From NCBI GenBank assembly GCA_963730405.1, contig CAVSRW010000001.1:62001-126000 (forward strand): a stretch of DNA of 64,000 nt, in the 5' to 3' direction. Numbering within the stretch: position 1 is the stretch's first letter; each line of letters starts with the position of its first letter. The DNA is from Gaiellasilicea sp963730405. Lineage in GTDB: Bacteria; Actinomycetota; Thermoleophilia; Gaiellales; Gaiellaceae. The notes under the pieces are model-generated. The model ran no database searches, was not told the DNA's origin, and saw nothing but the letters and a program-made list of their open reading frames with translations. Positions 40,415 to 49,475 of this stretch are shown here, piece after piece. The position numbers were made by a program, and so were the translations under genes.

Positions 40415-41086
40415 CCCCGGCGCAGGTCGTTCAGCCTCGGCCTCGTCCCGTACACGGACGCCTGGGACCTGCAGCGCGCCGTCGCCGCGGAGGTCGCCGA
40501 GGGCTCGCGGCCCGACACGATCCTCCTGCTCGAGCACCCGCCCACGGTCACCACCGGCCGCCGCACCGACGAGTCCGAGCTGCACATCCCCGACGACGCC
40601 GAGGTCGACGTCGTCGCGACCGACCGCGGCGGCAAGTCGACCTTCCATGGCCCCGGCCAGCTCGTCTGCTACCCGATCTTCGACCTGACGCGGCACGGCC
40701 AGGACGTCAAGCGCTACTGCCGCGACCTCGAGGAGGCGCTGATCCTGACGCTGCGCTCACTCGGCGTCGACGCCCAGCGGATCGACGGGCTCACCGGCGT
40801 CTGGCTCACGAGGCCGCCGCGGAAGATCGCCTCGATCGGCATCCACATCTCGAAGTGGGTGACGACGCACGGCTACGCGCTCAACGTCGACCTCGATCCC
40901 GCGCCGTTCACCCAGTGGATCACGGCCTGCGGGCTCGAGGACGCCGCCTTCACGACGATCGCGCGCGAGCTCGGCCGGCCCGTGACCGTCGACGAGGTGC
41001 GCGCCCCCGCGCTCGACGCGCTCGCCGAGCTCTTCGAGCTCGAGCTCGAAGAGCGAGCGGCGCCCGTCCTCGCAGGCCACAGCTAG
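40411..41086 (+). CDS. lipB: Lipoyl(octanoyl) transferase LipB (single-base frameshift near 40430)
   Basis: LipB moves octanoate from acyl carrier protein to lipoyl domains. Conserved blocks are LLLEHPPTVTTGRRTDESEL, DRGGKSTFHGPGQLVCYPIF, RKIASIGIHISKWVTTHGYA and ITACGLEDA with the acyl-thioester Cys. Upstream the frame SLGLVPYTDAWDLQRAVAAE has no start codon. The ATG at 40411 (MTPAQVV) joins it if one base near 40430 is removed, giving MTPAQVVSLGLVP. The gene is 3n+1 nt long. Its place between E2 and lipA supports an intact lipoate pathway. Confidence 0.88.
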
Positions 41087-41096
41087 GCTCAGACGG

Positions 41097-42017
41097 ATGG
41101 AGACGTCGCTTCCCGTCGCCGAGCGGCCGCGCCGGCCGGAGTGGATGAAGGTCCGCGCGCCGAGCGCCGACGGGCACTTCTACGACGTCAAGAAGCTGCT
41201 GCACGGGCTCTCGCTGAACACCGTCTGCGAGGAGGCACGCTGCCCGAACATCTCCGAGTGCTGGGGCCGCGGCACCGCCACCTTCCAGATCCTCGGCGAG
41301 ACCTGCACCCGCGCCTGCCGCTACTGCTACGTCCACTCCGGCAAGCCGCAGCACGCCCCCGACCCGCTCGAGCCGCTCCGCGTCGGCCAGGCGGCGGCCC
41401 AGATGGCGCTGAAGCATGTCGTCGTCACCTCGGTCGACCGCGACGACGTCCCCGACCGCGGTGCGCGTCACTTCGCAGCCACGATCCGCGCGATCAAGAT
41501 GAAGCTGCCCGAGGCGAGTGTCGAGGTGCTGACGCCCGACTTCCTCGGGGTCGAGGAGGAGGCGCTGCACACCGTCCTCGCCGCCCGCCCCGAGGTCTTC
41601 AACCACAACATCGAGACCGTCCGCCGCCTGCACCGGAACATGCGCGGCGCCAAGGCGAGCTACGACAAGGCGCTCTGGCTGCTCGGCCGCGCGAAGGAAC
41701 TGGCCGACTATCGCGTCCTGACGAAGTCCGGGATCATCGTCGGCCTGGGCGAGACGAACGACGAGGTCGTCGAGACGATGCGCGACCTGCGCGCGCACGG
41801 CGTCGACGTCGTCACGATCGGCCAGTACCTGCAGCCGAGCCCGAAGCACGCGACGATCGACCGCTGGGTGCACCCGGACGAGTTCAGGTGGATGCGCGAG
41901 CAGGGCGAGGCGCTCGGCTTCGGCTCCGTCTTCGCCGGCCCGCTCGTCCGCTCGAGCTACCGCGCGGACGAACAGCGCCACGCCGCCGAGACCGGCCGCG
42001 GCGCCGTCGCCTACTGA
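41097..42017 (+). CDS. lipA: Lipoyl synthase LipA
   Basis: A 306-residue radical SAM enzyme that inserts two sulfurs into the octanoyl chain. The auxiliary cluster is bound by NTVCEEARCPNISECWGRGT (CX4CX5C). The radical-SAM cluster is CTRACRYC, and the C-terminal Ser ligand lies in GPLVRSSYRADEQ. Other typical blocks are TFQILGETCTRAC, VFNHNIETVRRLH and KSGIIVGLGET. The start is ATG 41097, 10 nt after lipB. A small CCCCC/GGGGG hairpin at 42067-42082 may end the operon. Confidence 0.97.
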   Translation: METSLPVAERPRRPEWMKVRAPSADGHFYDVKKLLHGLSLNTVCEEARCPNISECWGRGTATFQILGETCTRACRYCYVHSGKPQHAPDPLEPLRVGQAAAQMALKHVVVTSVDRDDVPDRGARHFAATIRAIKMKLPEASVEVLTPDFLGVEEEALHTVLAARPEVFNHNIETVRRLHRNMRGAKASYDKALWLLGRAKELADYRVLTKSGIIVGLGETNDEVVETMRDLRAHGVDVVTIGQYLQPSPKHATIDRWVHPDEFRWMREQGEALGFGSVFAGPLVRSSYRADEQRHAAETGRGAVAY

Positions 42018-42128
42018 GTCGGCGAACCAGGAACGGCGGCGTAGTCGTCCGGCTCTACTTCTGGCGAACCCCCTTCCGGGGGGTCTCAGACGAGGGCTGC
42101 TGTGGCTTGATGTGGTCAGGAGGAAGAG

Positions 42129-42509
42129 ATGCGTATTGCAGCAGCCGCTGTGCTCACGCTTGTGCTCGTGCTCCCGGCGCACGCAGCGCCGGCGCCGCGG
42201 CGTGCCTCGCTGAAGCTCGAGTCGGTCGCACCTCTCGTCGTCACCGGGAAGAACTTCGGCTCCCGGGAGCCCGTGCTGCTCCACTACACGGCCGCTGACG
42301 GCGGGCGGACCGTTCTCGGCGTCCGTGCCAAGCGGGACGGCACGTTCCGGGCGACGTTCGCGCACCGGCTCGACCGCTGCGCCGTCTTCACCGTCCGCGC
42401 GGCCGGCGTGCGCGGCACACGCGCGGTGCTCCAGGTCGAGCCCGCCTGCAAGAGCAAGGGCCCGCCGAAGCGGACCCCTGCTCGTACGGCCGGTCCGGCG
42501 ACGGTCTAG
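42129..42509 (+). CDS. Small secreted hypothetical protein
   Basis: A 126-residue protein with a signal peptide (RIAAAAVLTLVLVLPAHA-AP). The mature part is basic and beta-rich: SLKLESVAPLVVTGKNFGSR, EPVLLHYTAADGGRTVLGVR and CAVFTVRAAGVRGTRAVLQV, with two cysteines, and a Lys/Pro-rich tail. The GKNFGSREPVLL pattern resembles IPT/TIG-like Ig modules. AGGAGG precedes the ATG by 6 nt. The stop overlaps that of the convergent protease. Confidence 0.6.
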   Translation: MRIAAAAVLTLVLVLPAHAAPAPRRASLKLESVAPLVVTGKNFGSREPVLLHYTAADGGRTVLGVRAKRDGTFRATFAHRLDRCAVFTVRAAGVRGTRAVLQVEPACKSKGPPKRTPARTAGPATV

Positions 42510-43357
42510 CCGGCGTCGACCCGGTTCGGGTTCGTGATCCAGGCGAGCAGGTGGGCCCGGTCGAGCCGGTACGAGAAGTCGAGCCCCTTGCACTGCCCGT
42601 TCATCCCGAAGGACGTCACCGCGGCGATCACGTTCGTGCCGTAGAAGAAGACCGGCCCGCCCGAGTCGCCGTTGCAGGTGCCGCCCTTGCCCTGCGAGGC
42701 GTTGGCGGTGGTCTTCAGGTTGAACTCGGTGATCGGCGCCTCGTTGTTGACGGCGTACGAGGTCGCCATCAGCCGCTCGCGGAAGGAGACGGGAACCGGA
42801 TCCTGATCCGAGAGGCCGTAGCCGCTGACGGTGAAGCGAGCCTGCTGCTTCTTGGCCGCCGCGTTGACGTACGTGTCGACGTCGCCGACGCCGGGCAGCG
42901 TCGCGAAGCCGTTCACCGGGGTGACCGGCGTGTCGAGGACGACGACACCGAGGTCGCCGGTCTCGGGGAAGCCCAACAGGAAGCCGAAGTTGTCGGCCCG
43001 CTTGAAGGTGACGCCGTTCTGGTACGGGTACCCGGTCGTCGGGTCACCGCCCCAGCCGCCGAATGCGTTCGGGTCGTAGTTCGGAGCTGCAGCCTGCTGG
43101 AAGTAGACCCGTCCCGAGTCGACGCCCTGCGTGCAGTGGCCGGCCGTGACCATCAGCGTGGACGAGATCAGCGTGCCCGAGCAGCGATGGCTGAACGGAT
43201 CCTGGCCCGCAGGCGTGTTCGGTGTGTAGAAGACGATCAGCCCGACGTTGTCGTGCACGAAGTCCTTGCTGGAGTTGCCGGTGATCGCCCCGGCCGAGCC
43301 CGCAAAGCTCAGCAGCCAGGCGGCGAGCACGGCGAGCAGCGCAGTCCGCTTCGACAT
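42506..43357 (-). CDS. Secreted trypsin-like serine protease
   Basis: A 283-residue S1-family protease with a signal peptide (AVLAAWLLSFAGSAGA). The catalytic triad is seen as LMVTAGHCTQG (His), TGDLGVVVLDTPV (Asp) and KGGTCNGDSGGPVFFYG (Ser). Paired cysteines (RCSGT...GHC; TCNGDS...GQCKG) fit disulfides. It lacks an obvious pro-region. The primary-specificity pocket cannot be read reliably. It has its own short upstream spacer with TTTGCAA direct repeats. Confidence 0.88.
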   Translation of the reverse strand: MSKRTALLAVLAAWLLSFAGSAGAITGNSSKDFVHDNVGLIVFYTPNTPAGQDPFSHRCSGTLISSTLMVTAGHCTQGVDSGRVYFQQAAAPNYDPNAFGGWGGDPTTGYPYQNGVTFKRADNFGFLLGFPETGDLGVVVLDTPVTPVNGFATLPGVGDVDTYVNAAAKKQQARFTVSGYGLSDQDPVPVSFRERLMATSYAVNNEAPITEFNLKTTANASQGKGGTCNGDSGGPVFFYGTNVIAAVTSFGMNGQCKGLDFSYRLDRAHLLAWITNPNRVDAG

Positions 43358-43375
43358 CCTCTTCCCCTCGAGTAG

Positions 43376-43395
43376 TTTGCAAATGAAGTTTGCAA
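43376..43395. promoter_or_regulatory. TTTGCAA direct repeats upstream of the protease
   Basis: TTTGCAA occurs at 43376-43382 and again at 43389-43395, 13 nt apart, flanked by TAG/CTA. This AT-rich patch is unusual in the window and lies 19-38 nt before the protease start, so it may be an operator. It is flagged only for its position and repeat structure. Confidence 0.3.
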
Positions 43396-43420
43396 GCCTA
43401 CTTCAGGTTTCGGAGCATGT

Positions 43421-44747
43421 CTACCCGTGCGGCTTGGCCATCCGCCTGTAGTCGAGCGCCTCGTCGAGCGTGGCGTCGTCGACGCCCTCCTCGCGGGCGA
43501 TCTCGCGGAGCGACCGGCCTGACGCCGCGGCCTTCTTGACGATCTCCGAGGCCTTGTCGTAGCCGATGTGCGGGTTGAGCGCAGTGGCCGCGGACAGGGT
43601 CAACTCGGCGTAGCGTTCGTTCTGCTCTCGGTTCGCCTCGATCCCGTCGACGCACTTCTCCGCCAGGAGGCGGGACTGCGGAGGCGAGCAGCTTGATCGA
43701 GCCGAGCAGGTTGCGCGCCATCATCGGGATGAAGACGTTGAGCTCGAAGTGACCCTGGAGGCCACCGACCGTGATCGCGGAGTCGTTCCCGATCACCTGC
43801 GCCCCGACCTGCGTGACCACCTCCGGGATGACGGGGTTGACCTTGCCCGGCATGATCGAGCTGCCCTTCTGCAGCTCGGGCAGGAACAGCTCCGAGAGCC
43901 CCGCCCGCGGGCCGGAGCCCATCAGCCGCAGGTCGTTGGCGATCTTCGTCAAGCTGACCGCGACCACCTTGAGTGCACCGGATGCCTCGACGAGCCCGTC
44001 GCGCGCCGCCTGCGACTCGAACGGATCGGCCGGAGGCGAGATCTGCAGGCCGGTGTCGGCAGCGAGGAGCTCGCGGACCTTCGCGGCGAAGTCGGGATGC
44101 GTGTTCAGGCCCGTGCCGACGGCGGTTCCGCCGAGCGGGATCTGCCCGAGCCGCTTGCGGCTGTCGCGGACGCGCTCGATCCCCTCTCGCACCTGTGCGG
44201 CGTAGCCGCCGAACTCCTGGCCGAGCGTGACCGGGACGGCATCCATCAGGTGGGTGCGCCCCGACTTGACCACGTCGTCGAACTCCCTCGCCTTCGCCTC
44301 GAGCGAGGCGGCGAGCTGCTCGAGCGCCGGCAGGAGGTCGTGCTCGAGCTCACCGAGAGCGGCCAGGTGCACGGCGGAGGGGAAGACGTCGTTCGAGCTC
44401 TGGCCCATGTTGACGTCGTCGTTCGCGTGCACGCCCTCGCCCGCGAGCGAGGCGATCACCTCGTTGGCGTTCATGTTCGAGCTGGTGCCCGAGCCGGTCT
44501 GGAAGACGTCGATCGGGAACTGGTCGTCGTGCTCGCCCTGCGCGATCGCGTCGCCCGCGACGGCGATCCGCTCCGCCTTCTCGGCGTCGAGGAGGCCGAG
44601 CTCGGCGTTGGCGCGCGCGGCGGCGGCCTTGATCCGGCCGAGCCAGCGGGCGACCGGCACCGGGATCGGCTCGCCGGAGACGGGGAAGTTGGCGACCGCC
44701 TTGCGCGTCTCGCCGCCCCACAGCTCCCGCTCCGTCTCGGTGCTCAC
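43421..44747 (-). CDS. fumC: Class II fumarate hydratase FumC (single-base frameshift near 43675)
   Basis: Fumarase of the TCA cycle. It has ETRKAVANFPVSGEPIPVPV, FQTGSGTSSNMNANEVIASL, the catalytic GRTHLMDAVPVTLGQEFGGY and the signature GSSIMPGKVNPVIPEVV. After LLGSIKLLAS the frame breaks. One surplus base near 43670-43680 separates it from RLLAEKCVDGIEANREQNER and TLSAATALNPHIGYDKASEI, which run to the TAG at 43423-43421. The total is 3n+1 nt. All catalytic parts are before the break and the tail is conserved, so an assembly error is likeliest. The start is GTG 44747. Confidence 0.92.
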
Positions 44748-44758
44748 GGGTCGAAAGT

Positions 44759-45557
44759 CTACCCGCGCCCCAGTGCCGTCCTGAGCGCCTCGGCGGGAGC
44801 GCCGCCCTCGCCGTAGCGGGACGTCCCCGCGTCACGGAGCTCCGCCGCTCCATTCAACAGCGCGCCGTAGGCGAACCGTGCCAACGCACCGCCGGTCGAG
44901 ACGCGGCGCACGCCGGCGGCGCCGAGCTCGGCCACGCTCGGGCCGTTCGGCAGCGAAAGGACGTTCACCGGCACACCGACCTCGTCGACGACGCGCTTGA
45001 TCGCGTCGAGGTCGCGGAGGCCGGGCGCGTAGACGACGTCGGCGCCCGCATCGCGGTAGGCGACCAGGCGGGCGATCGTGTCGTCGAGGTCGTCGATCCC
45101 GTGGAGATGGTTCTCGGCTCGGGCAGTGAGGATGAGCGGCGCAGCCTCGGCAGCGATCGCCGACGCGCTCGGCCGCCGCCTCGAGCGGATCGATCGCGTC
45201 GGTCGCCGGGTCGTAGTCCTCGATCGAGCAACCCGCCGCGCCGGCGTCGGCAAGCAGCCGGACCGTCTCGGCGACGCCGCCGGGCTCGTCGGGGAAGCAG
45301 CGCTCGCTGTCGACGTTCAGCGGCAGCGGCGTGGCCTCGGCGACCTGGGTGACATGCGCGACGAGCTCGTCGCGCGTCACCTGCATGTCGAGCTTGCCGA
45401 GCGACCAGGCAAGGCCGGCGCTCGTCGTCGCGAGCGCCTCGAAGCCCATCGACGTGAGCAGCTTCGCCGACCCGACGTCCCATGGGTTCGGCATCACGAA
45501 GATCCCCTCGGCATGCAACTCCCGGAACCGCGCACGGCGCTCGGCTCGCGCATCCAC
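44759..45557 (-). CDS. Isocitrate lyase/PEP mutase family protein (single-base frameshift near 45162)
   Basis: A ~265-residue (beta/alpha)8-barrel of the PEP mutase/ICL superfamily. The first part reads GIFVMPNPWDVGSAKLLTSM, LATTSAGLAWSLGKLDMQVT, PLPLNVDSERCFPDEPGGVA and AGAAGCSIEDYDPATDAIDP. After EAAAERV a surplus base shifts into AIAAEAAPLILTARAENHLH, DAGADVVYAPGLRDLDAIKR and VRRVSTGGALARFAYGAL. The total is 3n+1 nt. Many members of this subgroup are annotated as 2-methylisocitrate lyase-like or oxaloacetate decarboxylase-like; the substrate is not clear. It lies 11 nt upstream of fumC in the same direction. Confidence 0.85.
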
Positions 45558-45661
45558 AGAGCCTAGTGGAAGCGAGCCGGGCGGCGAGAGCCGCCCCTTC
45601 AGGGGTCTGCGCGACGCCGGATCCGCTCCCGCGGATCCGAGCGTCATGCGACGGCGAGAGA

Positions 45662-45734
45662 TGGCGAGGGCCGGACTTGAACCGGCGACACCACGGTTTT
45701 CAGCCGTGTGCTCTACCAACTGAGCTACCTCGCC
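45662..45734 (-). tRNA. tRNA-Phe, anticodon GAA
   Basis: On the reverse strand a 73-nt cloverleaf starts GGCGAGG and ends CCTCGCC with discriminator A. The anticodon stem CACGG/CCGTG carries the loop CTGAAAA (anticodon GAA). The T arm has GGTTCAAGTCC. No CCA is encoded. Confidence 0.96.
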
Positions 45735-45787
45735 TGGAATTCGCCCGTGCAGGGTATCTCACGCTTCCACGAGGAACGGGGGAAGAG

Positions 45788-46270
45788 ATGGACGAGCAGC
45801 AGAAGGAGCTGTGGGAGCGGATCGAGGACGTCCGCCCGACGATGATGACGACGGTCGAGGAGGACGGGACACTTCGCGCCCGGCCGATGTGGACGCAGGG
45901 GGACTCGTTCGACGGCAGCCTCTGGTTCTTCTCCGCCGACGACGCGCCGAAGGCGGAGGAACTCGAGCGCAATCCGCACGTCTGCCTCGCCTACGGCAAG
46001 CCGGACGGCGACCTCTTCGTCTCGGTCTCGGGACGGGCAACGATCGTCCACGATCGCGGGAAGATCGACGAGCTCTGGAACACGTTCGCGGAGGCGTGGT
46101 TCCCCGAGGGCAAGGACGACCCCCACCTCGCACTCATCCGGGTCGACGTCGAGCAAGCCCAGTACTGGGAGGACCGGAAGCCCAAGCTGCTCCAGTTCGC
46201 CGAGGTCGCGGCGGCCCTGATCAGGCGGAAGCCGCCCAAGAGCGGCGAGGAGAAGAAGCTCGACTTCTGA
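45788..46270 (+). CDS. Pyridoxamine 5'-phosphate oxidase-like (general stress protein 26 type)
   Basis: A 160-residue split-barrel flavin-binding protein. It has ERIEDVRPTMMTTVEEDGTL, RARPMWTQGDSFDGSLWFFS and NPHVCLAYGKPDGDLFVSVS, then ELWNTFAEAWFPEGKDDPHL. It is typical of the general-stress-protein 26 family that bind FMN or F420. Enzymatic role unknown. The start is ATG 45788 after GGGAAGAG. It begins just downstream of the divergent tRNA-Phe. Confidence 0.85.
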   Translation: MDEQQKELWERIEDVRPTMMTTVEEDGTLRARPMWTQGDSFDGSLWFFSADDAPKAEELERNPHVCLAYGKPDGDLFVSVSGRATIVHDRGKIDELWNTFAEAWFPEGKDDPHLALIRVDVEQAQYWEDRKPKLLQFAEVAAALIRRKPPKSGEEKKLDF

Positions 46271-46349
46271 CGCAACGATCAGCGCGGACGACGATCCGCG
46301 AATCCCCTGACCTCCGTTGCGGCTGAGAGCGGATGGAGTGAGCGACCCG

Positions 46350-46372
46350 CGGCGGGACAATCGGCGGGACAA
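46350..46372. promoter_or_regulatory. Tandem direct repeat upstream of multicopper oxidase
   Basis: CGGCGGGACAA occurs twice in tandem (46350-46360 and 46362-46372), about 34 nt before the multicopper oxidase start. Spacing of one helical turn would suit a regulator binding one face of DNA. The rest of the 135-nt spacer shows no clear -10 box. Confidence 0.35.
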
Positions 46373-46405
46373 ATCCGGAGATCGGGGGGCGAGAGGAGCA
46401 CTCTG

Positions 46406-48499
46406 ATGGAGACCATGCGGCGGTACTCCCGACGGACGTTCGTGGCCTGGGTCGGAGGCGCCGGTGCCGGCTTCTACCTGTTCGGCAGGCTTCCCGGCCT
46501 GAGCGCACCGATCGCGCTGGCCCAGATTCCTGTCGTCACGCTCGACCCGGCGGTCGTACCCAAGTTCGCCACACCGATGCTGATCCCGCCGGTCATGCCC
46601 AGAGCGGCCACGATCAGACAGCCGGGCGGCAAGCCCCTCGACTACTACGAGATCTCGATGCGGCAGATCCAGCAGCAGATTCTCCCCGCAAGCCTCCCGA
46701 AGACCACGGTCTGGGGGTACGGCGCGATCGCAGCGGAGAACAGCCGCGCGCTGCTCGTCCACAACGCACCCTCGCTCACGATCGAGGCGACGTGGAACAG
46801 GCCGGTACGTGTGAAGTGGATCAACGACCTCGTCGACGGGAGCGGGGAATACCTCCCGCATCTGCTTCCCGTCGACCAGACCCTGCACTGGGCCAACCCA
46901 CCGGGCGGCACCGCCGGTCGGGACAGCCGCCCGACGTTCGCCGAGACGCCCGGCGCGTACAAGGGCCCGGTGCCGATCGTCACGCACGTGCACGGCGCGG
47001 TCGGCGTGGCCGACGACAGCGACGGTTACGCGGAGGCCTGGTACCTGCCCGCGGCCGGCGACATCCCGCCGGGCTACGCCACCGAGGGCACCTGGTACGA
47101 CTTCTTCGCCGGCAAGGCGGCCGGGGCGTACGGCATCGAGTGGGGGCCCGGCTACGCGACCTTCCAGTACCCGAACGAAAACCGCGCCTCGACGATCTGG
47201 TACCACGACCACGCGCTCGGCATGACGCGGCTCAACGTCTACGCAGGCCCGGCCGGCTTCTACCTCGTCCGGGGCGGGCCGGCCGGCGATGCGACGGTGC
47301 TCGACTCGAGAACCGGCCTCGCGGCCTCGCTCCCCGGCCCGGCGCCGCGGGAGAACGACAAGTTCCCGCCGAACAAGCCGTACCGGGAGATCCCGATCGC
47401 GATCCAGGATCGTTCGTTCAACGAGGACGGCTCGCTCTTCTACCCCGACTCGCGCACGTTCTTCGACGGGCTGGTGGGCGACTTCATCCCGGAAGGGCCG
47501 TTCTCCCCGATCTGGAATCCGGAGTTCTTCGGCAACACGATCATGGTCAACGGGAACACCTGGCCGTTCCTCGCGGTCGAGCAGCGGCGCTACCGCTTCC
47601 GCTTCCTCAACGGCTGCCAGTCACGCTTCCTCATCCTCGACTTCGGCGGGATCCCGGGCGTCGAGGCCTGGCAGATCGGAAACGAGGGCGGCTTCCTCGC
47701 CGCTCCGGTCGACCTGACGACCGACCACGGCAACCGGCTGCTCATGGGTCTGGCAGAACGCGCTGACGTGATCGTCGACTTCACCAACGTGCCGCCGGGG
47801 AACTACGTGCTCGGCAACGTCGGTCCCGACGAGCCGTTCGGCGGCGGCATCCCCGGTGACGACTTCCCAGTCGCCGATCCGGCGACGACCGGTCAGATCA
47901 TGCAGTTCCACGTCGTGCCCGCCGTCGGAGCCGACACGTCGACGCCGCCGCAGTTCCTGCAGCTGCCCCCGCTCACGCCCCTCCCGGCCGAGAGTGTGAC
48001 TCGGCCGCTGGCGCTGATCGAAAGAGCGGACGAGGGCGAAGACGCCGATGGCGAGGAGGTCGAGGGGCCGGTCGAGGCCCTGCTCGGCACGGTCGAGGGC
48101 GGCGTTCCCGAGGAGAAGCTCTGGATGGACGCCGTGACCGAGAACCCGGCCGTCGGCGCGACCGAGGTCTGGGAGTTCTACAACACCACGGCCGACGCGC
48201 ACCCGATGCACGTCCACGAAGTCACGTTCGAGGTCGTGAACCGCCAGAACCTGCTGACCGACGAGGAGGGCGAGGTCGCCGAGCCGATCCAGCTCGTCGG
48301 CGACGTCAGCGGCCCGGAGGCGTCCGAGTCGGGCTTCAAGGACACGGTGATCGCGTACCCCGGGCAGGTCACACGCGTGCGGGCGCGGTTCGACAAGCCC
48401 GGGCAGTTCGTCTGGCACTGCCACATCGTCGAGCACGAGGACAACGAGATGATGCGGCCGTACCGGATCGGCCCGCCCCAGGTAGGCCAGCCCGACTAG
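46406..48499 (+). CDS. Multicopper oxidase (CotA/bilirubin oxidase-like), Tat-exported
   Basis: A 697-residue oxidase. The N-terminus MRRYSRRTFVAWVGGAGAGF is a twin-arginine signal. Copper ligands are in VTHVHGAVG (HxH), IWYHDHALGMTR (HxH), AHPMHVHEVTF (HxxHxH) and VWHCHIVEHEDNEMM (HCHxxxHxxxxM; type 1 Met ligand present). These make the trinuclear and type 1 sites complete. An acidic insert (ERADEGEDADGEEVEGPVEA) separates domains 2 and 3. It could oxidise phenols, bilirubin, Mn(II) or metals; the sequence does not decide. Confidence 0.93.
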   Translation: METMRRYSRRTFVAWVGGAGAGFYLFGRLPGLSAPIALAQIPVVTLDPAVVPKFATPMLIPPVMPRAATIRQPGGKPLDYYEISMRQIQQQILPASLPKTTVWGYGAIAAENSRALLVHNAPSLTIEATWNRPVRVKWINDLVDGSGEYLPHLLPVDQTLHWANPPGGTAGRDSRPTFAETPGAYKGPVPIVTHVHGAVGVADDSDGYAEAWYLPAAGDIPPGYATEGTWYDFFAGKAAGAYGIEWGPGYATFQYPNENRASTIWYHDHALGMTRLNVYAGPAGFYLVRGGPAGDATVLDSRTGLAASLPGPAPRENDKFPPNKPYREIPIAIQDRSFNEDGSLFYPDSRTFFDGLVGDFIPEGPFSPIWNPEFFGNTIMVNGNTWPFLAVEQRRYRFRFLNGCQSRFLILDFGGIPGVEAWQIGNEGGFLAAPVDLTTDHGNRLLMGLAERADVIVDFTNVPPGNYVLGNVGPDEPFGGGIPGDDFPVADPATTGQIMQFHVVPAVGADTSTPPQFLQLPPLTPLPAESVTRPLALIERADEGEDADGEEVEGPVEALLGTVEGGVPEEKLWMDAVTENPAVGATEVWEFYNTTADAHPMHVHEVTFEVVNRQNLLTDEEGEVAEPIQLVGDVSGPEASESGFKDTVIAYPGQVTRVRARFDKPGQFVWHCHIVEHEDNEMMRPYRIGPPQVGQPD

Positions 48500-48571
48500 C
48501 CCTCGGCCGGCGAAGCTCTGGAGGGTGTCGCTCGAGGGAGCGGCACCCTCCTCGCTGGGTAGGGTGCGGCC

Positions 48572-49474
48572 GTGGCTGCGGGCAAGCAGGTAGCGATCAT
48601 CGGCGCGGCGCTCGACCTCGGCTCGGGGCGGCGCGGCGTCGACATGGGCCCGTCGGCCATCCGCTACGCCGGGCTGCACGACCGCCTCAGTTCGATCGGC
48701 TACGACGTCGTCGACTGGGGCGACGTCGAGACGGCCGTGCTCGAGGCGACGGACGAGACGGACGAGTCGGCGCGCTACCTGCCCGAGATCAAGGCCGCCT
48801 GCGGCCGCGTCGCACGGCTGACGGGTCTCGCGCTCGAGCAGGGCGCGCTCCCGCTCGTGCTCGGCGGCGACCACTCGATCGCGCTGGGGACGCTCGGCGG
48901 TCTCGCCCGCGCCCGCGGCGCCGGCGGAGTGCTCTGGATCGACGCGCACTCGGACATGAACACGCCCCAGACGTCACCGAGCGGAAATGTCCACGGGATG
49001 CCGCTCGCGGCGGCGCTCGGCCTCGCGAACGGGCGGTTCGAGAGCGAGGCGTGGTCGCTGCCCGCCGTCGAGCCGTCGCGGGTGGCGCTCGTCGGGCTCC
49101 GTTCGGTCGACGCCCAGGAGCGCGAGCGGATCCGCGAGCTCGGGATCAAGGCGTACACGATGAGCGACATCGACCGGATCGGGATCGAGCGCGCGATCCG
49201 GGAGTCGCTCTCGCATATCGCCGGCCCCGGGTTCGTCCACGTCTCGTTCGACATGGACGCGCTCGACCCGGAGGTGGCACCCGGGGTGGGGACACCCGTG
49301 CGCGGCGGACTCTCCTACCGCGAGGCGCACCTCGCGCTGGAGCTCGTCGCCGAGTCGGGCCTCGCCGGCTCGCTCGAGGTGGTCGAGGTGAACCCGATCC
49401 TCGACCGCGAGAACACCACCGCCGCGCTGGCCGTCGAGCTCGTCGCGAGCGCGCTCGGGAAGACGATCCTCTGA
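48572..49474 (+). CDS. Arginase/agmatinase (ureohydrolase) family enzyme
   Basis: A 300-residue binuclear Mn hydrolase. The metal motifs are complete: VLGGDHSIALGTLGG, LWIDAHSDMNTPQTSPSGNV and VHVSFDMDALDPEVAPGVGT. The TSPSGNVHGMPLA loop matches arginases closely (arginine guanidinium/alpha-carboxylate recognition), so arginase producing ornithine and urea is the first guess, with agmatinase or guanidino hydrolases as alternatives. The start is GTG 48572. Confidence 0.9.
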   Translation: MAAGKQVAIIGAALDLGSGRRGVDMGPSAIRYAGLHDRLSSIGYDVVDWGDVETAVLEATDETDESARYLPEIKAACGRVARLTGLALEQGALPLVLGGDHSIALGTLGGLARARGAGGVLWIDAHSDMNTPQTSPSGNVHGMPLAAALGLANGRFESEAWSLPAVEPSRVALVGLRSVDAQERERIRELGIKAYTMSDIDRIGIERAIRESLSHIAGPGFVHVSFDMDALDPEVAPGVGTPVRGGLSYREAHLALELVAESGLAGSLEVVEVNPILDRENTTAALAVELVASALGKTIL

Positions 49475-49475
49475 G

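Noticed and set aside
42060..42085. Possible third copy of the GGGGG-hairpin repeat after lipA
   Set aside because: Only a CCCCC/GGGGG stem is shared; the AACC core and GAAGAAGGGGGC segment are absent.
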